DNA of 64,000 nt. Source: Vibrio sonorensis. Lineage in GTDB: Bacteria > Pseudomonadota > Gammaproteobacteria > Enterobacterales > Vibrionaceae. Below are positions 54,553-62,958 of the stretch, in pieces (position 1 is the stretch's first letter; the number at the start of each line of letters is the position of its first letter). Below the pieces are notes generated by a model. That model ran no database searches. It was not told where the DNA came from and saw only the letters and a list, made by a program, of their open reading frames with translations. The stretch lies in the NCBI RefSeq assembly GCF_001854765.1, contig NZ_LJJE01000092.1:124001-188000 (forward strand), in the 5' to 3' direction. The translations under genes and the position numbers were made by a program.

Positions 54553-55599
54553 CTACAGACCTAATCTAGAAATAGGGTTTAATTCGGCTGCTTGAATCAG
54601 GTGATCGGGAGAGAAATGGGAATAGCGCATTGTCATTTTGATGTCACTGTGACCAAGGATTTTTTGCAATACCAGAATGTTGCCGCCTGCTTCCATAAAT
54701 CGACTGGCAAAGGTATGACGAAACACGTGAGTGTTTTGCCCCTCCGGTAAATCTGGGAATGTCTTGTTAACGATATACGCAATGCCGTGAAGACAGCATT
54801 TAAACAACTTATCCTTTTCGCCTGTTCGCTTAAACTCTATCAACTCGTTATAGAGTTTTTCGGTGATCGGCACAGTACGGTTTCTTTTACTCTTGGTATC
54901 AAGAAACGTGATCTTGTATTTCGTAATTTGCGGCAAACGTAGGTTATTAGCTTCGGAAATACGGGCACCAGTAGACAAGCAAATTTTGCACACTAGTTCG
55001 TATTCTTTGGCTCGTTTACTTTTGTTTATTCTGTCGAATAGCGCACTAATATCGTCATTGGAGAAAAAGCCCATTTCGGACTCAGAAACTTGAATCGATT
55101 TAACGCTGGCAAGTGGGTTTGGTTGCGTCCACTCGCCAAGTGAAATCAGCTCATTGAAAACGGCCCGTAAATATCTCAAGTCGAGATTATTAGTAGGTGC
55201 GGAAATCAGTTTGCCTGCGGTAGTCTCGTCACCGTATCGGTTTTTTGCCTTGCGGCTAGAACGCCAGTGAACAAAGTCTTTTGCAGTAAACTTGATTGCA
55301 AACGGGTTGCCGAGTTCTTCCACTATGGTGCAGAGGCGAGGGTAAACTTTTTTCGCGGATTTTAGGTGTTGGCCGTGAAGCTTGTACCAAAGTTCGACTA
55401 AATCTTGAAGTGTCCGCAAGTCCTTTCTGTCACCCAGCCAAGGCTTATCGTCGACTTCTTTCATTAGAAACTTTTCGTAAGCCACCGCTTCGCCTTTGGT
55501 GGCGAAGCGTTTACGTTTTCTTGCTCCGCTTCTACCTTGTGGGTAGCACTCACAGAGCCATGGCTTTTTGTTTCCGTCTTCTACTTTTCTAACAGACAT
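54553..55599 (-). CDS. int: Phage tyrosine integrase, P2/K139 type
   Basis: 348 aa. N-terminal arm-binding region starts SVRKVEDG and holds ATKGEAVAYE, typical of this integrase group. Catalytic residues are all present: Arg213 in STGARISE, His291-x-x-Arg294-His295 in HVFRHTF, His317 in GHSDIKM, and the nucleophile Tyr326 in RYSHFS. It carries out site-specific integration and, with Cox, excision. Its start overlaps by one base the stop of the zinc-ribbon cargo gene. Confidence 0.94.
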   Translation of the reverse strand: MSVRKVEDGNKKPWLCECYPQGRSGARKRKRFATKGEAVAYEKFLMKEVDDKPWLGDRKDLRTLQDLVELWYKLHGQHLKSAKKVYPRLCTIVEELGNPFAIKFTAKDFVHWRSSRKAKNRYGDETTAGKLISAPTNNLDLRYLRAVFNELISLGEWTQPNPLASVKSIQVSESEMGFFSNDDISALFDRINKSKRAKEYELVCKICLSTGARISEANNLRLPQITKYKITFLDTKSKRNRTVPITEKLYNELIEFKRTGEKDKLFKCCLHGIAYIVNKTFPDLPEGQNTHVFRHTFASRFMEAGGNILVLQKILGHSDIKMTMRYSHFSPDHLIQAAELNPISRLGL

Positions 55600-56147
55600 T
55601 AGTTTTCTAAGTTGAAACGGTTGCCTGTATTAGTCTCGCCTGACCAACCTTTTTGATCGGGTGCGTAACTTACAGCAACTTTAGGTACACCATCTTTTTC
55701 AATCATTAAATTCACGCTAGACACTTGGACGCGCTTATCATTTTGAATCTGTTTAGCCGCTTTTGCTGCAGTCGCTACTTGTTGCTCATGCGTTAAAGCG
55801 GTTGGTGCAAGAATGTTTGAGTTGTATCGAGTACGGCTACCATGGGACAAATCTTGTGAGCGAGTGACTTCATAGTCGACAGCGTAGTATGAAATAACCT
55901 GTTCCATTTGTTCATCATGGTTTTGAACAGCACTTTGTTGTGATGATTCGGTAACTTGTTGAGTTTCTGAATTGTCAGAACACGCATACATGCCCAAGCC
56001 TAGAACCACCGATAAAACGACAAAACCTAAACAGCCTTGTGCTGCACTAACAGTCGGATTTTTTACCCCGCAATGTGGGCATTCTTTTGCGTTTTTCTCG
56101 ACTACTTCTTTGCAAGATTTACAAGTGATCTGCTTTTCTTTAGTCAT
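55599..56147 (-). CDS. Zinc-ribbon membrane protein, probable prophage cargo (moron)
   Basis: 182 aa. An N-terminal zinc ribbon (C-x2-C-x11-C-x2-C in CKSCKEVVEKNAKECPHCG) is followed by one membrane segment (~37-57), a polar serine/glutamine linker and a C-terminal domain (~110-182) with VQVSSVNLMIEKDG and ending near SGETNTGNRF. It sits between int and cI, the slot where phage K139 carries the conversion gene glo. The lysogen would display a periplasmic domain. Resembles DUF4875-type proteins, but this is not certain; function unknown. Confidence 0.75.
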   Translation of the reverse strand: MTKEKQITCKSCKEVVEKNAKECPHCGVKNPTVSAAQGCLGFVVLSVVLGLGMYACSDNSETQQVTESSQQSAVQNHDEQMEQVISYYAVDYEVTRSQDLSHGSRTRYNSNILAPTALTHEQQVATAAKAAKQIQNDKRVQVSSVNLMIEKDGVPKVAVSYAPDQKGWSGETNTGNRFNLEN

Positions 56148-56177
56148 TGGTTGTTACTCCTAGCCAATTAAAAATTA

Positions 56178-56777
56178 TTATTTTTTCTTCATTTCCATCG
56201 CTACACGCCCAAGCACTTTTATATCTTCTTCGGATACTTCAATGGTGGATGTGTCAAAAGCAATCGCTAGTTTTTTGCCTGGTAAACGTTGTAGGTAATT
56301 AATAGATAGGCGTCCATCTACATCAATCAGATAGTTGCCCGATATTGGGTCTACTGATTCTTTGTTGATGTAATAAATACCAGAATCATCTTCAATTACC
56401 TGAGTTCCTGATGGTTTCAATCCAAAGCGATCTAGTGTGGCTAAATCTAGAGACATACTGCTGCTCTTTTCTAAAGCACCACCTTCCAGTCTGTAAATAG
56501 CTAGATTTTCATTTGGGCTATGGCTACCAGAAAATGGTTCACCCTCACCAAGAGCAAGGTATTTAACAGATGCTCCAGACGTTAAATGTTCACGAACAAT
56601 CAATTCGTGTGCGATTCGGTTGTGGTGATGCCAAGTCAATATGGTCGATTTTGGGATTCCGTAGTGATCGGCTAGCAAGTTGTAGCTATCGCAGCCCGTC
56701 ACTTCTTTTAGTCTATCGGTAAATTCTCGACCACTGGAGTATTCGAAAGGAGGAACCTTAGCAGGAATTCGACTCAT
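56178..56777 (-). CDS. cI: Phage repressor CI (186/K139 type)
   Basis: 199 aa. Contains the CI-type helix-turn-helix (FTDRLKEVTGCDSYNLLADH ... KSTILTWHHHNRI, residues ~20-60) and a C-terminal oligomerisation domain with GNYLIDVDGRLSINYLQRLPG. Unlike the fragment at 79 there is no clear Ser-Lys protease pair, as in phage 186 CI, so induction probably uses an antirepressor. It is divergent from cox across a 184-base switch region. Confidence 0.88.
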   Translation of the reverse strand: MSRIPAKVPPFEYSSGREFTDRLKEVTGCDSYNLLADHYGIPKSTILTWHHHNRIAHELIVREHLTSGASVKYLALGEGEPFSGSHSPNENLAIYRLEGGALEKSSSMSLDLATLDRFGLKPSGTQVIEDDSGIYYINKESVDPISGNYLIDVDGRLSINYLQRLPGKKLAIAFDTSTIEVSEEDIKVLGRVAMEMKKK

Positions 56778-56961
56778 TTTATTAACCCTGTCAAATAGAT
56801 CTAGATCCCGAAATCAATCGCTACCAATCCTTTTTTCAATTAGATTGCATTTAAAGCTTGCTTTGATTGCGTTTTCGATCAAATATAATTTCATATTCAA
56901 TTGATGCGTCATGTTCCACCAATAAGCATCAATAAAATCTCAAAAGCGTAGGATATCACTT
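56778..56961. promoter_or_regulatory. Lysis-lysogeny switch region
   Basis: 184 AT-rich bases between divergent cI and cox. Several TCAATT/AATTGA motifs (for example CAATTAGATTGC and TTCAATTGATG) are likely CI or Cox operator half-sites. Exact sites not assigned. Confidence 0.6.
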
Positions 56962-57162
56962 ATGGCAACGTTACAAATAGCAATTGATGCGCCTGTCTGC
57001 ACAAAAAAGGAATTTTTACGTCGCACTGGCATGTCTCCATCTACTTTCGACCGCCAAAAAGACCTTGGCAACATTCCTTTAGTCCCAAAAGACACCACCA
57101 AGGGCCTGATTATGGTCAACATGGTGAAGTACATGGAAAAGCTAGCGGCGCAACAAGTATGA
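56962..57162 (+). CDS. cox: Cox/Apl-like excisionase-regulator
   Basis: 66 aa with a small winged-helix/HTH pattern (CTKKEFLRRTGMSPSTFDRQKDLG), first gene on the lytic strand opposite cI. Proteins in this position (P2 Cox, 186 Apl, K139 Cox) repress the lysogenic promoter and direct excision. Overlaps the next small gene by four bases (ATGA). Confidence 0.75.
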   Translation: MATLQIAIDAPVCTKKEFLRRTGMSPSTFDRQKDLGNIPLVPKDTTKGLIMVNMVKYMEKLAAQQV

Positions 57163-57305
57163 AGTTCGCTATCCCACCTAAAACCAAACTCACCCTGCAA
57201 GATGCAATGAGTGAGTCTTGGGAAGACAAGTATCCAAACAAATGTCCGCTATGGCTCAATATCGTTGGCTGGGCATTCGTTTTCGCACCGTTCTTCTTCA
57301 TTTGA
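57159..57305 (+). CDS. 48-aa putative membrane microprotein
   Basis: MKFAIPPKTKL start, a charged middle, and a C-terminal hydrophobic helix LWLNIVGWAFVFAPFFFI ending at the stop. ATGA overlap with cox shows it is translated in the same operon. It has one possible membrane segment at its very end (tail-anchor-like). No family recognised. Confidence 0.65.
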   Translation: MKFAIPPKTKLTLQDAMSESWEDKYPNKCPLWLNIVGWAFVFAPFFFI

Positions 57306-57314
57306 GTATTAGTT

Positions 57315-57854
57315 ATGGACGTAAATAACTCAATGTATGTATTACGTGAACGCAAACAACAAGCTTTTGATGCGGCTTGCTGCGATTTTGTTGTCAATCA
57401 CGATTGTGAAGCGATTGGACGCAGAATCGGCGTTGATGGGCAAGCTATTCGAAACATGCTGAACCCTGCGCAGTCAAGAGTGCTGCACCCTGTAGTTCTT
57501 ACCCTTATTAGCCGCGACTCTGGCGATTACTCAATCGTAAATACGTTATTTGCTGATGATGGGGTGGTCACTATCCCACTACCAAAAGCAGAAGATGATT
57601 TGAATCTGCTTGAACGAGTACTACAACTCAACACCCATTCTGGTGAGCTTTCTAGCGATGCGTTAGCCATGTGCACCGCAGAGCGTTTACCGCGATCTAC
57701 CAAACGCAAAACACTAGCCAAGGCACAAGCTGCTTTAGGCAACTTGGTTTTGCTAATCAATGACCTTGAACACCGCACCACAGGCCTGCAGCCACTTGTA
57801 CAAATGGGCACAGACTTTTTGGCTAATGGTGCACCTATCCCCGGCTTAGCCTAA
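57315..57854 (+). CDS. cII: Phage regulatory protein CII (186-like)
   Basis: 179 aa. Matches the CII/CP76 family of 186-like phages by position (third lytic-strand gene after cox) and pattern: AFDAACCDFVVNHDCEAIG, RIGVDGQAIRNMLNPAQ as HTH, and a helical C-terminus for tetramerisation. In 186, CII activates the establishment promoter for cI. Start ATG 10 bases after the microprotein stop. Confidence 0.83.
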   Translation: MDVNNSMYVLRERKQQAFDAACCDFVVNHDCEAIGRRIGVDGQAIRNMLNPAQSRVLHPVVLTLISRDSGDYSIVNTLFADDGVVTIPLPKAEDDLNLLERVLQLNTHSGELSSDALAMCTAERLPRSTKRKTLAKAQAALGNLVLLINDLEHRTTGLQPLVQMGTDFLANGAPIPGLA

Positions 57855-57887
57855 ACAGCTTGAGCCAAGAAAAGGAGAGAAAACACC

Positions 57888-58238
57888 ATGAGTCAGTTAG
57901 CTAATAAACAAGACCTACAACCGCCTGTTCATCAAGTAGGTACGCCAAGCGCACTAGAAAGTATTGCTGCGTGTAAGTCGCTTTTCGATAAAGGCGCAAA
58001 GCGTCAAAAGATTCGCAAGATGTATGACGAAATGAGTGATCGCAGCCGTGGGCTAATCCTGATCGCAGGTGGTATGTCACCGAAAGACTACAACCGCTCA
58101 TTCGATTCATTTGATGATTTAGAGCTGCAGAAAGTCCGTTCTGGTATGCAGCTTTTAAAAGAAATGGTGTTGAAGTTTGACCGCAAAGTGGGCGATGTCC
58201 GCCGCTTGAAACACTCCGATATTTGCAACGTGAATTAA
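57888..58238 (+). CDS. Conserved phage early protein, unknown function
   Basis: 116 aa; RBS AAGGAG lies upstream. Helical, with SPKDYNRSFDSFDDLELQ and a C-terminal HSDICNVN. No domain recognised. Followed by a strong terminator, which divides the regulatory block from the replication block. Confidence 0.75.
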   Translation: MSQLANKQDLQPPVHQVGTPSALESIAACKSLFDKGAKRQKIRKMYDEMSDRSRGLILIAGGMSPKDYNRSFDSFDDLELQKVRSGMQLLKEMVLKFDRKVGDVRRLKHSDICNVN

Positions 58239-58254
58239 TCACCTAGCCAGCCTT

Positions 58255-58279
58255 GCCCCTGTAACAGGGGGCTTTTTTT
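58255..58279 (+). terminator. Rho-independent terminator in phage early region
   Basis: GCCCCTG-TAA-CAGGGGGC then seven T. Confidence 0.93.
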
Positions 58280-58303
58280 CGTCTTAGCGTAGGAGCATAG
58301 AAG

Positions 58304-58891
58304 ATGAATGATTCAAATCTTACAGCGCAAGAAGCGCTCAAAATGGCGCGTGAAGCAAGCGCAGTCGCCAAAGAACTTAACGACAACACCAGAGAGCAAA
58401 TAGCAGCAACGCGACACATGCACGATGAAATGTTGCGTAACCAACGCCGCATTAGTTTTGCGATGTGTAAACTGCTACCAAAACAAGTTGCAGACAACAT
58501 CGTGTTATCAAACGGTTCAGTGATCGGTTTTGTTGATACTGGAAGCGCAGCCGATGATCTAGTCGGTATGGATAACAATATCGCCTTGGCAATGAAGAAC
58601 AGAGAAGCGTACGACATCATCCACGCCATCAACGTTCTAGCAATGGCGAACACCGATATGGTTCATGTGTTTACCGAATTTGCGCCTCACATTAACCAAT
58701 TCTGCGTAAATGTGTACGGAGTTTCCCAAGACTACATATCGAATCCTAGTATCAAGCCTTTAATAAAAGAGCTTGTTTTTCTAGCTGATAACGAAGCATT
58801 GGAAAAACTTCTTTCAATCGAAAGTCAGTTAACAGAGCTAATCATTGAAGCCCGTGAAGAAGCCGAAGCAAAAGCGGAGGTGGAAGCATGA
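58304..58891 (+). CDS. Phage early protein, helical, unknown function
   Basis: 195 aa, almost entirely helical with likely coiled-coil ends (~8-60 and ~165-195) and a middle with SNGSVIGFVDTGSAADD. RBS TAGGAG precedes the ATG. Overlaps the next gene by four bases. No homology recognised. Confidence 0.72.
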   Translation: MNDSNLTAQEALKMAREASAVAKELNDNTREQIAATRHMHDEMLRNQRRISFAMCKLLPKQVADNIVLSNGSVIGFVDTGSAADDLVGMDNNIALAMKNREAYDIIHAINVLAMANTDMVHVFTEFAPHINQFCVNVYGVSQDYISNPSIKPLIKELVFLADNEALEKLLSIESQLTELIIEAREEAEAKAEVEA

Positions 58892-59295
58892 GCAACATCT
58901 ACGCACAACTATTCAACCAGTCATTTGAACAGATTGCCGCACGCTTTGAAAAAAGCAGCATAGCGCAGCAAGAAGAAATCGTGATTCAGCTTGATGCTAT
59001 CGCTAAAAAGTTAACTCCTGTTCAAACACACCGCCCACTAGAAGACGTTTTAGCTGACATCAAAGAAGCAATGCAGGGTGATCGTGCAAGCGTGTTCTTC
59101 GCTCATACCTATGTGAGTTGGTACCGCTCTTATCAAAACGAGAACGCCAAACCACAGCTACACCATTGGTCACAGTTAGATATGAAAAATCGCAGCCTGT
59201 TTATTGAAATGCTTGCCTTGCGTGATCTTGGCCGTTGGGACGATGAAGCACTTTTTCAATTCGAACAGTACTGCTTGTCAGTCATTGGTAAGTAA
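58888..59295 (+). CDS. Phage early protein, unknown function
   Basis: 135 aa, soluble. Contains VSWYRSYQNENAKPQLHHW in its middle. ATGA overlap with the previous gene and a short gap to the next; part of the replication-gene operon. Function not known. Confidence 0.72.
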   Translation: MSNIYAQLFNQSFEQIAARFEKSSIAQQEEIVIQLDAIAKKLTPVQTHRPLEDVLADIKEAMQGDRASVFFAHTYVSWYRSYQNENAKPQLHHWSQLDMKNRSLFIEMLALRDLGRWDDEALFQFEQYCLSVIGK

Positions 59296-59311
59296 GGAGA
59301 GGTGAACGAAT

Positions 59312-59596
59312 ATGTGTAATTGCTTTGATGAAATGCTCGCAAGAGTTAAAGACGCTGCCACTGAACAACTAAAAGACACTCCAATGGTTGAGGGGTCTTT
59401 AAAAGTCGAATGGAAAAACCGTGTGTTCTTTCTTGATAGTAAACCGTCTGCCCCTGTCGCTCTTTATGTAGAAACAGAGTACCACCCACTAAAGAAAAAC
59501 AATGAGCCAATGAAGAACAAAAGGAAGCTAGAGAACGGCTTCAAAATGTCTCATTGCCCTTTTTGCGGAACTGCATTTGATGAGGTGGCAGCATGA
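59312..59596 (+). CDS. Phage zinc-finger small protein
   Basis: 94 aa. CNC near the start and a C-terminal HCPFCGTAF knuckle suggest metal binding. RBS GGAGAGGTG precedes the ATG. Overlaps the methyltransferase gene by four bases. Similar small proteins precede DNA methyltransferases in other phages. Confidence 0.7.
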   Translation: MCNCFDEMLARVKDAATEQLKDTPMVEGSLKVEWKNRVFFLDSKPSAPVALYVETEYHPLKKNNEPMKNKRKLENGFKMSHCPFCGTAFDEVAA

Positions 59597-60135
59597 GTTC
59601 AACTACAGGAAAAGTGCAACCTCGTGAGCTGTACCCAACGCCGCCAGAAGTTGTCGACGCATTGCTATCAAAGTTAACCGTTCGCCCAACCGACAAGTTT
59701 TTAGAGCCTTGTTACGGTACTGGCGCAATCTTTGACAAGATAGCTTTGCCACAAAGCCAAAAGTCATTTGCTGAAATCGAAAAAGGTATTGATTACCTAA
59801 CAACGGATTTCGGTACCCAAGACGTGATCATCACTAACCCTCCGTTTTCACTAACGGAGGAATTCATTCGCAAAAGCCTAAGTGAGTTAGCACCAGACGG
59901 CACAATGGCATACCTGCAGCGTGTGAATTACTTAGGTTCGAAAAAGCGCCTTCCTTTCTGGTTTGAAATTGGCTTTCCGCCAAAGTGCCCAATCATCGTT
60001 CCTCGCCCTCGTTTTGTTGGCGGTGGTTCAGATTCGTGTGAATACGCTTGGTTTATCTGGGATAACGGCAACCGCTTCGATATTCCTCAAGGGCTAAGCC
60101 ATATCGTTTCAGTTGGTCATGAGGTGGCGGCATGA
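59593..60135 (+). CDS. Phage DNA adenine-methyltransferase-like protein
   Basis: 180 aa. S-adenosylmethionine motif EPCYGTGAIF near residue 40 and catalytic NPPF motif near 80 place it in the amino-methyltransferase group (N6-adenine or N4-cytosine). It is short, with little room for a target-recognition domain, as in orphan phage enzymes. May protect phage DNA from host restriction or affect replication. ATGA overlaps on both sides. Confidence 0.82.
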   Translation: MSSTTGKVQPRELYPTPPEVVDALLSKLTVRPTDKFLEPCYGTGAIFDKIALPQSQKSFAEIEKGIDYLTTDFGTQDVIITNPPFSLTEEFIRKSLSELAPDGTMAYLQRVNYLGSKKRLPFWFEIGFPPKCPIIVPRPRFVGGGSDSCEYAWFIWDNGNRFDIPQGLSHIVSVGHEVAA

Positions 60136-60428
60136 AATTGAATAAACAGGAAGTAAAAGCGATTGAGGATATGCAATCTATTCTTGATGCGATAAAGCAT
60201 CCCGAGGGCAAAGGTTATGTGTGTTTTTCTAGCGGCGATATTACAAATATTGAGCGTGTTTTAGGTATCGACCTGTGGAAAGCAACGTTAGGCAATCGTG
60301 ACGTAAAGAAAGCAGTTCGTGGTAAAGAGCGCCTGTTGATGAAGATTTGCTTTCAAGCAGGTGGTCAATATCCTGCTGAAAGGCATTGTTTCTTTCCATT
60401 TCAGGTTAGAACGAAAGCCACTAAATGA
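60132..60428 (+). CDS. Phage early protein, unknown function
   Basis: 98 aa. Overlaps both neighbours by four bases, so it is certainly translated within the operon. Reading KLNKQEVKAIEDMQS and ending KATK, with no domain recognised. Sits directly before replication gene A. Confidence 0.75.
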   Translation: MKLNKQEVKAIEDMQSILDAIKHPEGKGYVCFSSGDITNIERVLGIDLWKATLGNRDVKKAVRGKERLLMKICFQAGGQYPAERHCFFPFQVRTKATK

Positions 60429-62947
60429 ACACCCTAATAGAACCAACCGAAATCGACCTATACGATTTTCCATGGCAAGCCCCTTTGACTGAGGTTGAAG
60501 CGGGCTGCTTTGGTTCGCGTCGATACAACTCAATTATTGAACCTGATGATCTTAGTGTTCTGGAGCGTAAGCTATTTGATGCGAACCCAGACGATTTCGA
60601 GTGGGCGAAAGATAAGATTAAAGACCTACCGGACTACCTAACCAAGTACTTTGTTACTCGTTACGTTTCAGTGTTCGAAAAGAAAGGCCGTAAAGATGCC
60701 AACATATTTTTGCGTGAACGTATGGGGCCAGCCGCTGAACGTGCGCTGATGGTTTTACGCAAATACAAAAAGTTACCGACAACCCAAAAGGTTTCTTTGC
60801 TTAGTGAAGAGTTTAGCGACACTGAGCAAAGCGACTTTGCACAAAAAGAGCAAATGCGTTTTGATTTCGAAAAGGCAGAGCGCAACCGCAAACCAGTTAA
60901 AAGCCGACTACTGGCAGAGCTTGAGCCGTCAGAAGTTAAAGACATGGCATTCAAAATTAGCCAAATCACTAAGGCTAAATTCCCTCTTATCGCTGCACGT
61001 GTGGCTAATCGTGATCTGGATGAAGACGAAATTCCAGAGGTGATCGGCTATGAAGAATTAGCCGAATTTGTCTGCCACTTTGGTATGACGCCACCGCGCA
61101 AGAAAAAGAAACAAACTGACCTAACCGCACTGAATGACATTTCACGCATGTTAGATGAAAAGTGGTGGTATGGACGCCTTAATAAAACACGCAAAATCAT
61201 GCGTGAGCACCTAGCCATTGCTATGGGGCAAGTCTCGTCAAAAGCATCACCTTATGCGTCATGGGATTGCGTTCGAGAGCACCAAGCGCAGCAAACAGCT
61301 AACTATGAATACATCAAGCAATGCCAGTTATTAGATGAAGAAACAGGCGAAGAAGCTGATCTCTGGGATATGGTCAAAAAGAGTGTGGCTAACCCTGCCA
61401 TTCGTCGTCATGAATTGATGGTGCGTTGTCGTGGCTGTGAAGACATTGGCAATGAGCTGGGTTTGCAAGGTCTGTTCTTAACGTTGACCACTCCATCTAA
61501 GTATCACAACTCATACAAGAAAGGCGGCTTTATTGGTCACTGGAACGGTGCAAGCCCACGTGATGCGCAATCTTACCTAAACAACGTATGGCAGCGAATC
61601 CGCGCTAAACTAGGTCGTGAAGAAATCCGCTGGTTTGGTGTTCGTGTCGCTGAGCCACATCATGACGGCACACCACACTGGCATTTGCTTATCTGGGTAA
61701 AACCAGAAGACGTGATGCAAGTGCGTGACATCTTTATTTCTTATGCCACGCAAGAAGACCGTGGAGAACTGCATCCAGAGCTTGAGAAAGAGAAGAAAAA
61801 GCCATTCCGCAAATGTGCTTACGTTGGGCCGCTAGATTATCGCCCACGTTGTGACTTTGGTTTTATTGACCCAGAGAAAGGCACTGCAACGGGCTACATC
61901 GCTAAATACATTTCAAAGAACATTGACGGCTTTGCAATGGACGAGGAGATCTCGGACGAAACAGGCAAGCCAGTCAAAGACATGGCGAAGAATGTTAGTG
62001 CTTGGAAAAGCCGTTGGAACATTCGCCAGTTCCAGTTCTTCGGTGGTGCACCAGTCACGACTTACCGTGAACTACGCCGCTTCGCTAACCAGAACAAAAA
62101 AGCGTTTATGGAATACCTCTTCATGCAAGAGCGTGTCGACCTACTCACTATCTACTCAATGCTGCAGCGTGATCTTGTTGGTCCTATTAAGCCTAGCAAG
62201 CTGATCACCAATGAAGAGTTAATGAAAGTGATTGGTGATAGCTACCAGTCACGCATGAAGACCGAAGACGCAAGCATCACAGACACTTTGAAAGCTGCTG
62301 ACCATGGTAACTGGCAAGGTTACATCATGGGGCAAGGTGGCCCATTCGTTAAGCGTGAAGATTTACTGATCGTGAACTCTTATGAAGTACTGCCATTCGC
62401 TTCACCTCATGGCGAAGACGTTCGCAAAATTGAGGGTTTCACTACACCAGAAGAAACCATCAAAACACGCACCAAAGTTTGGACGATTCAGAAGAAATCA
62501 AAGGTTAACGATGATGCTAAAGCGTGCGCTCTTGGGAGCGAAGCGACCGCTTTTGGAGCCTCTGGCTCCTCTCGGAGTTCTGTCAATAACTGTACGGAGC
62601 CTGAGAAAGTACAGGTCTGCGATCAGCTAACCCGATTATTAGAGCCTGTTAATAAACGGGCGAATAAATCACCAAATATTGATGAAGCGGCACTGGCCGC
62701 ACTGCTAAAAGGCAGTTCAATTCGCATCGACGATGCAACCAGTATTCAAATCCGCCCTTCGGAGGTAGACGAACACGGCAATAAACGACCTGCCCAGTTG
62801 GTAGAAGTGAGTCGTCAACGTTCGGACGACACTAATTGGATGGATTTCGAGGGTTGGGACAACCTATTCGCCCAACCAGAAAAGCAAGAGTATCAACAAC
62901 CCGACTTGTCGATTTTCCCTGATGGGGACGACTGGCCGTTAATGTAG
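60425..62947 (+). CDS. A: Phage replication endonuclease, P2 gpA type
   Basis: 840 aa rolling-circle initiator. The HUH metal motif is in PHHDGTPHWHLLIWV (~residues 412-426), and the catalytic tyrosine pair in GYIAKYISKNIDG (~487-499) has the spacing of P2 A Tyr450/Tyr454. It nicks the phage origin, which in P2 lies inside gene A itself, and stays attached to the 5' end. The low-complexity C-terminal ~130 residues vary between phages. Intact. Confidence 0.93.
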   Translation: MNTLIEPTEIDLYDFPWQAPLTEVEAGCFGSRRYNSIIEPDDLSVLERKLFDANPDDFEWAKDKIKDLPDYLTKYFVTRYVSVFEKKGRKDANIFLRERMGPAAERALMVLRKYKKLPTTQKVSLLSEEFSDTEQSDFAQKEQMRFDFEKAERNRKPVKSRLLAELEPSEVKDMAFKISQITKAKFPLIAARVANRDLDEDEIPEVIGYEELAEFVCHFGMTPPRKKKKQTDLTALNDISRMLDEKWWYGRLNKTRKIMREHLAIAMGQVSSKASPYASWDCVREHQAQQTANYEYIKQCQLLDEETGEEADLWDMVKKSVANPAIRRHELMVRCRGCEDIGNELGLQGLFLTLTTPSKYHNSYKKGGFIGHWNGASPRDAQSYLNNVWQRIRAKLGREEIRWFGVRVAEPHHDGTPHWHLLIWVKPEDVMQVRDIFISYATQEDRGELHPELEKEKKKPFRKCAYVGPLDYRPRCDFGFIDPEKGTATGYIAKYISKNIDGFAMDEEISDETGKPVKDMAKNVSAWKSRWNIRQFQFFGGAPVTTYRELRRFANQNKKAFMEYLFMQERVDLLTIYSMLQRDLVGPIKPSKLITNEELMKVIGDSYQSRMKTEDASITDTLKAADHGNWQGYIMGQGGPFVKREDLLIVNSYEVLPFASPHGEDVRKIEGFTTPEETIKTRTKVWTIQKKSKVNDDAKACALGSEATAFGASGSSRSSVNNCTEPEKVQVCDQLTRLLEPVNKRANKSPNIDEAALAALLKGSSIRIDDATSIQIRPSEVDEHGNKRPAQLVEVSRQRSDDTNWMDFEGWDNLFAQPEKQEYQQPDLSIFPDGDDWPLM

Positions 62948-62958
62948 GAGAATTTAGG

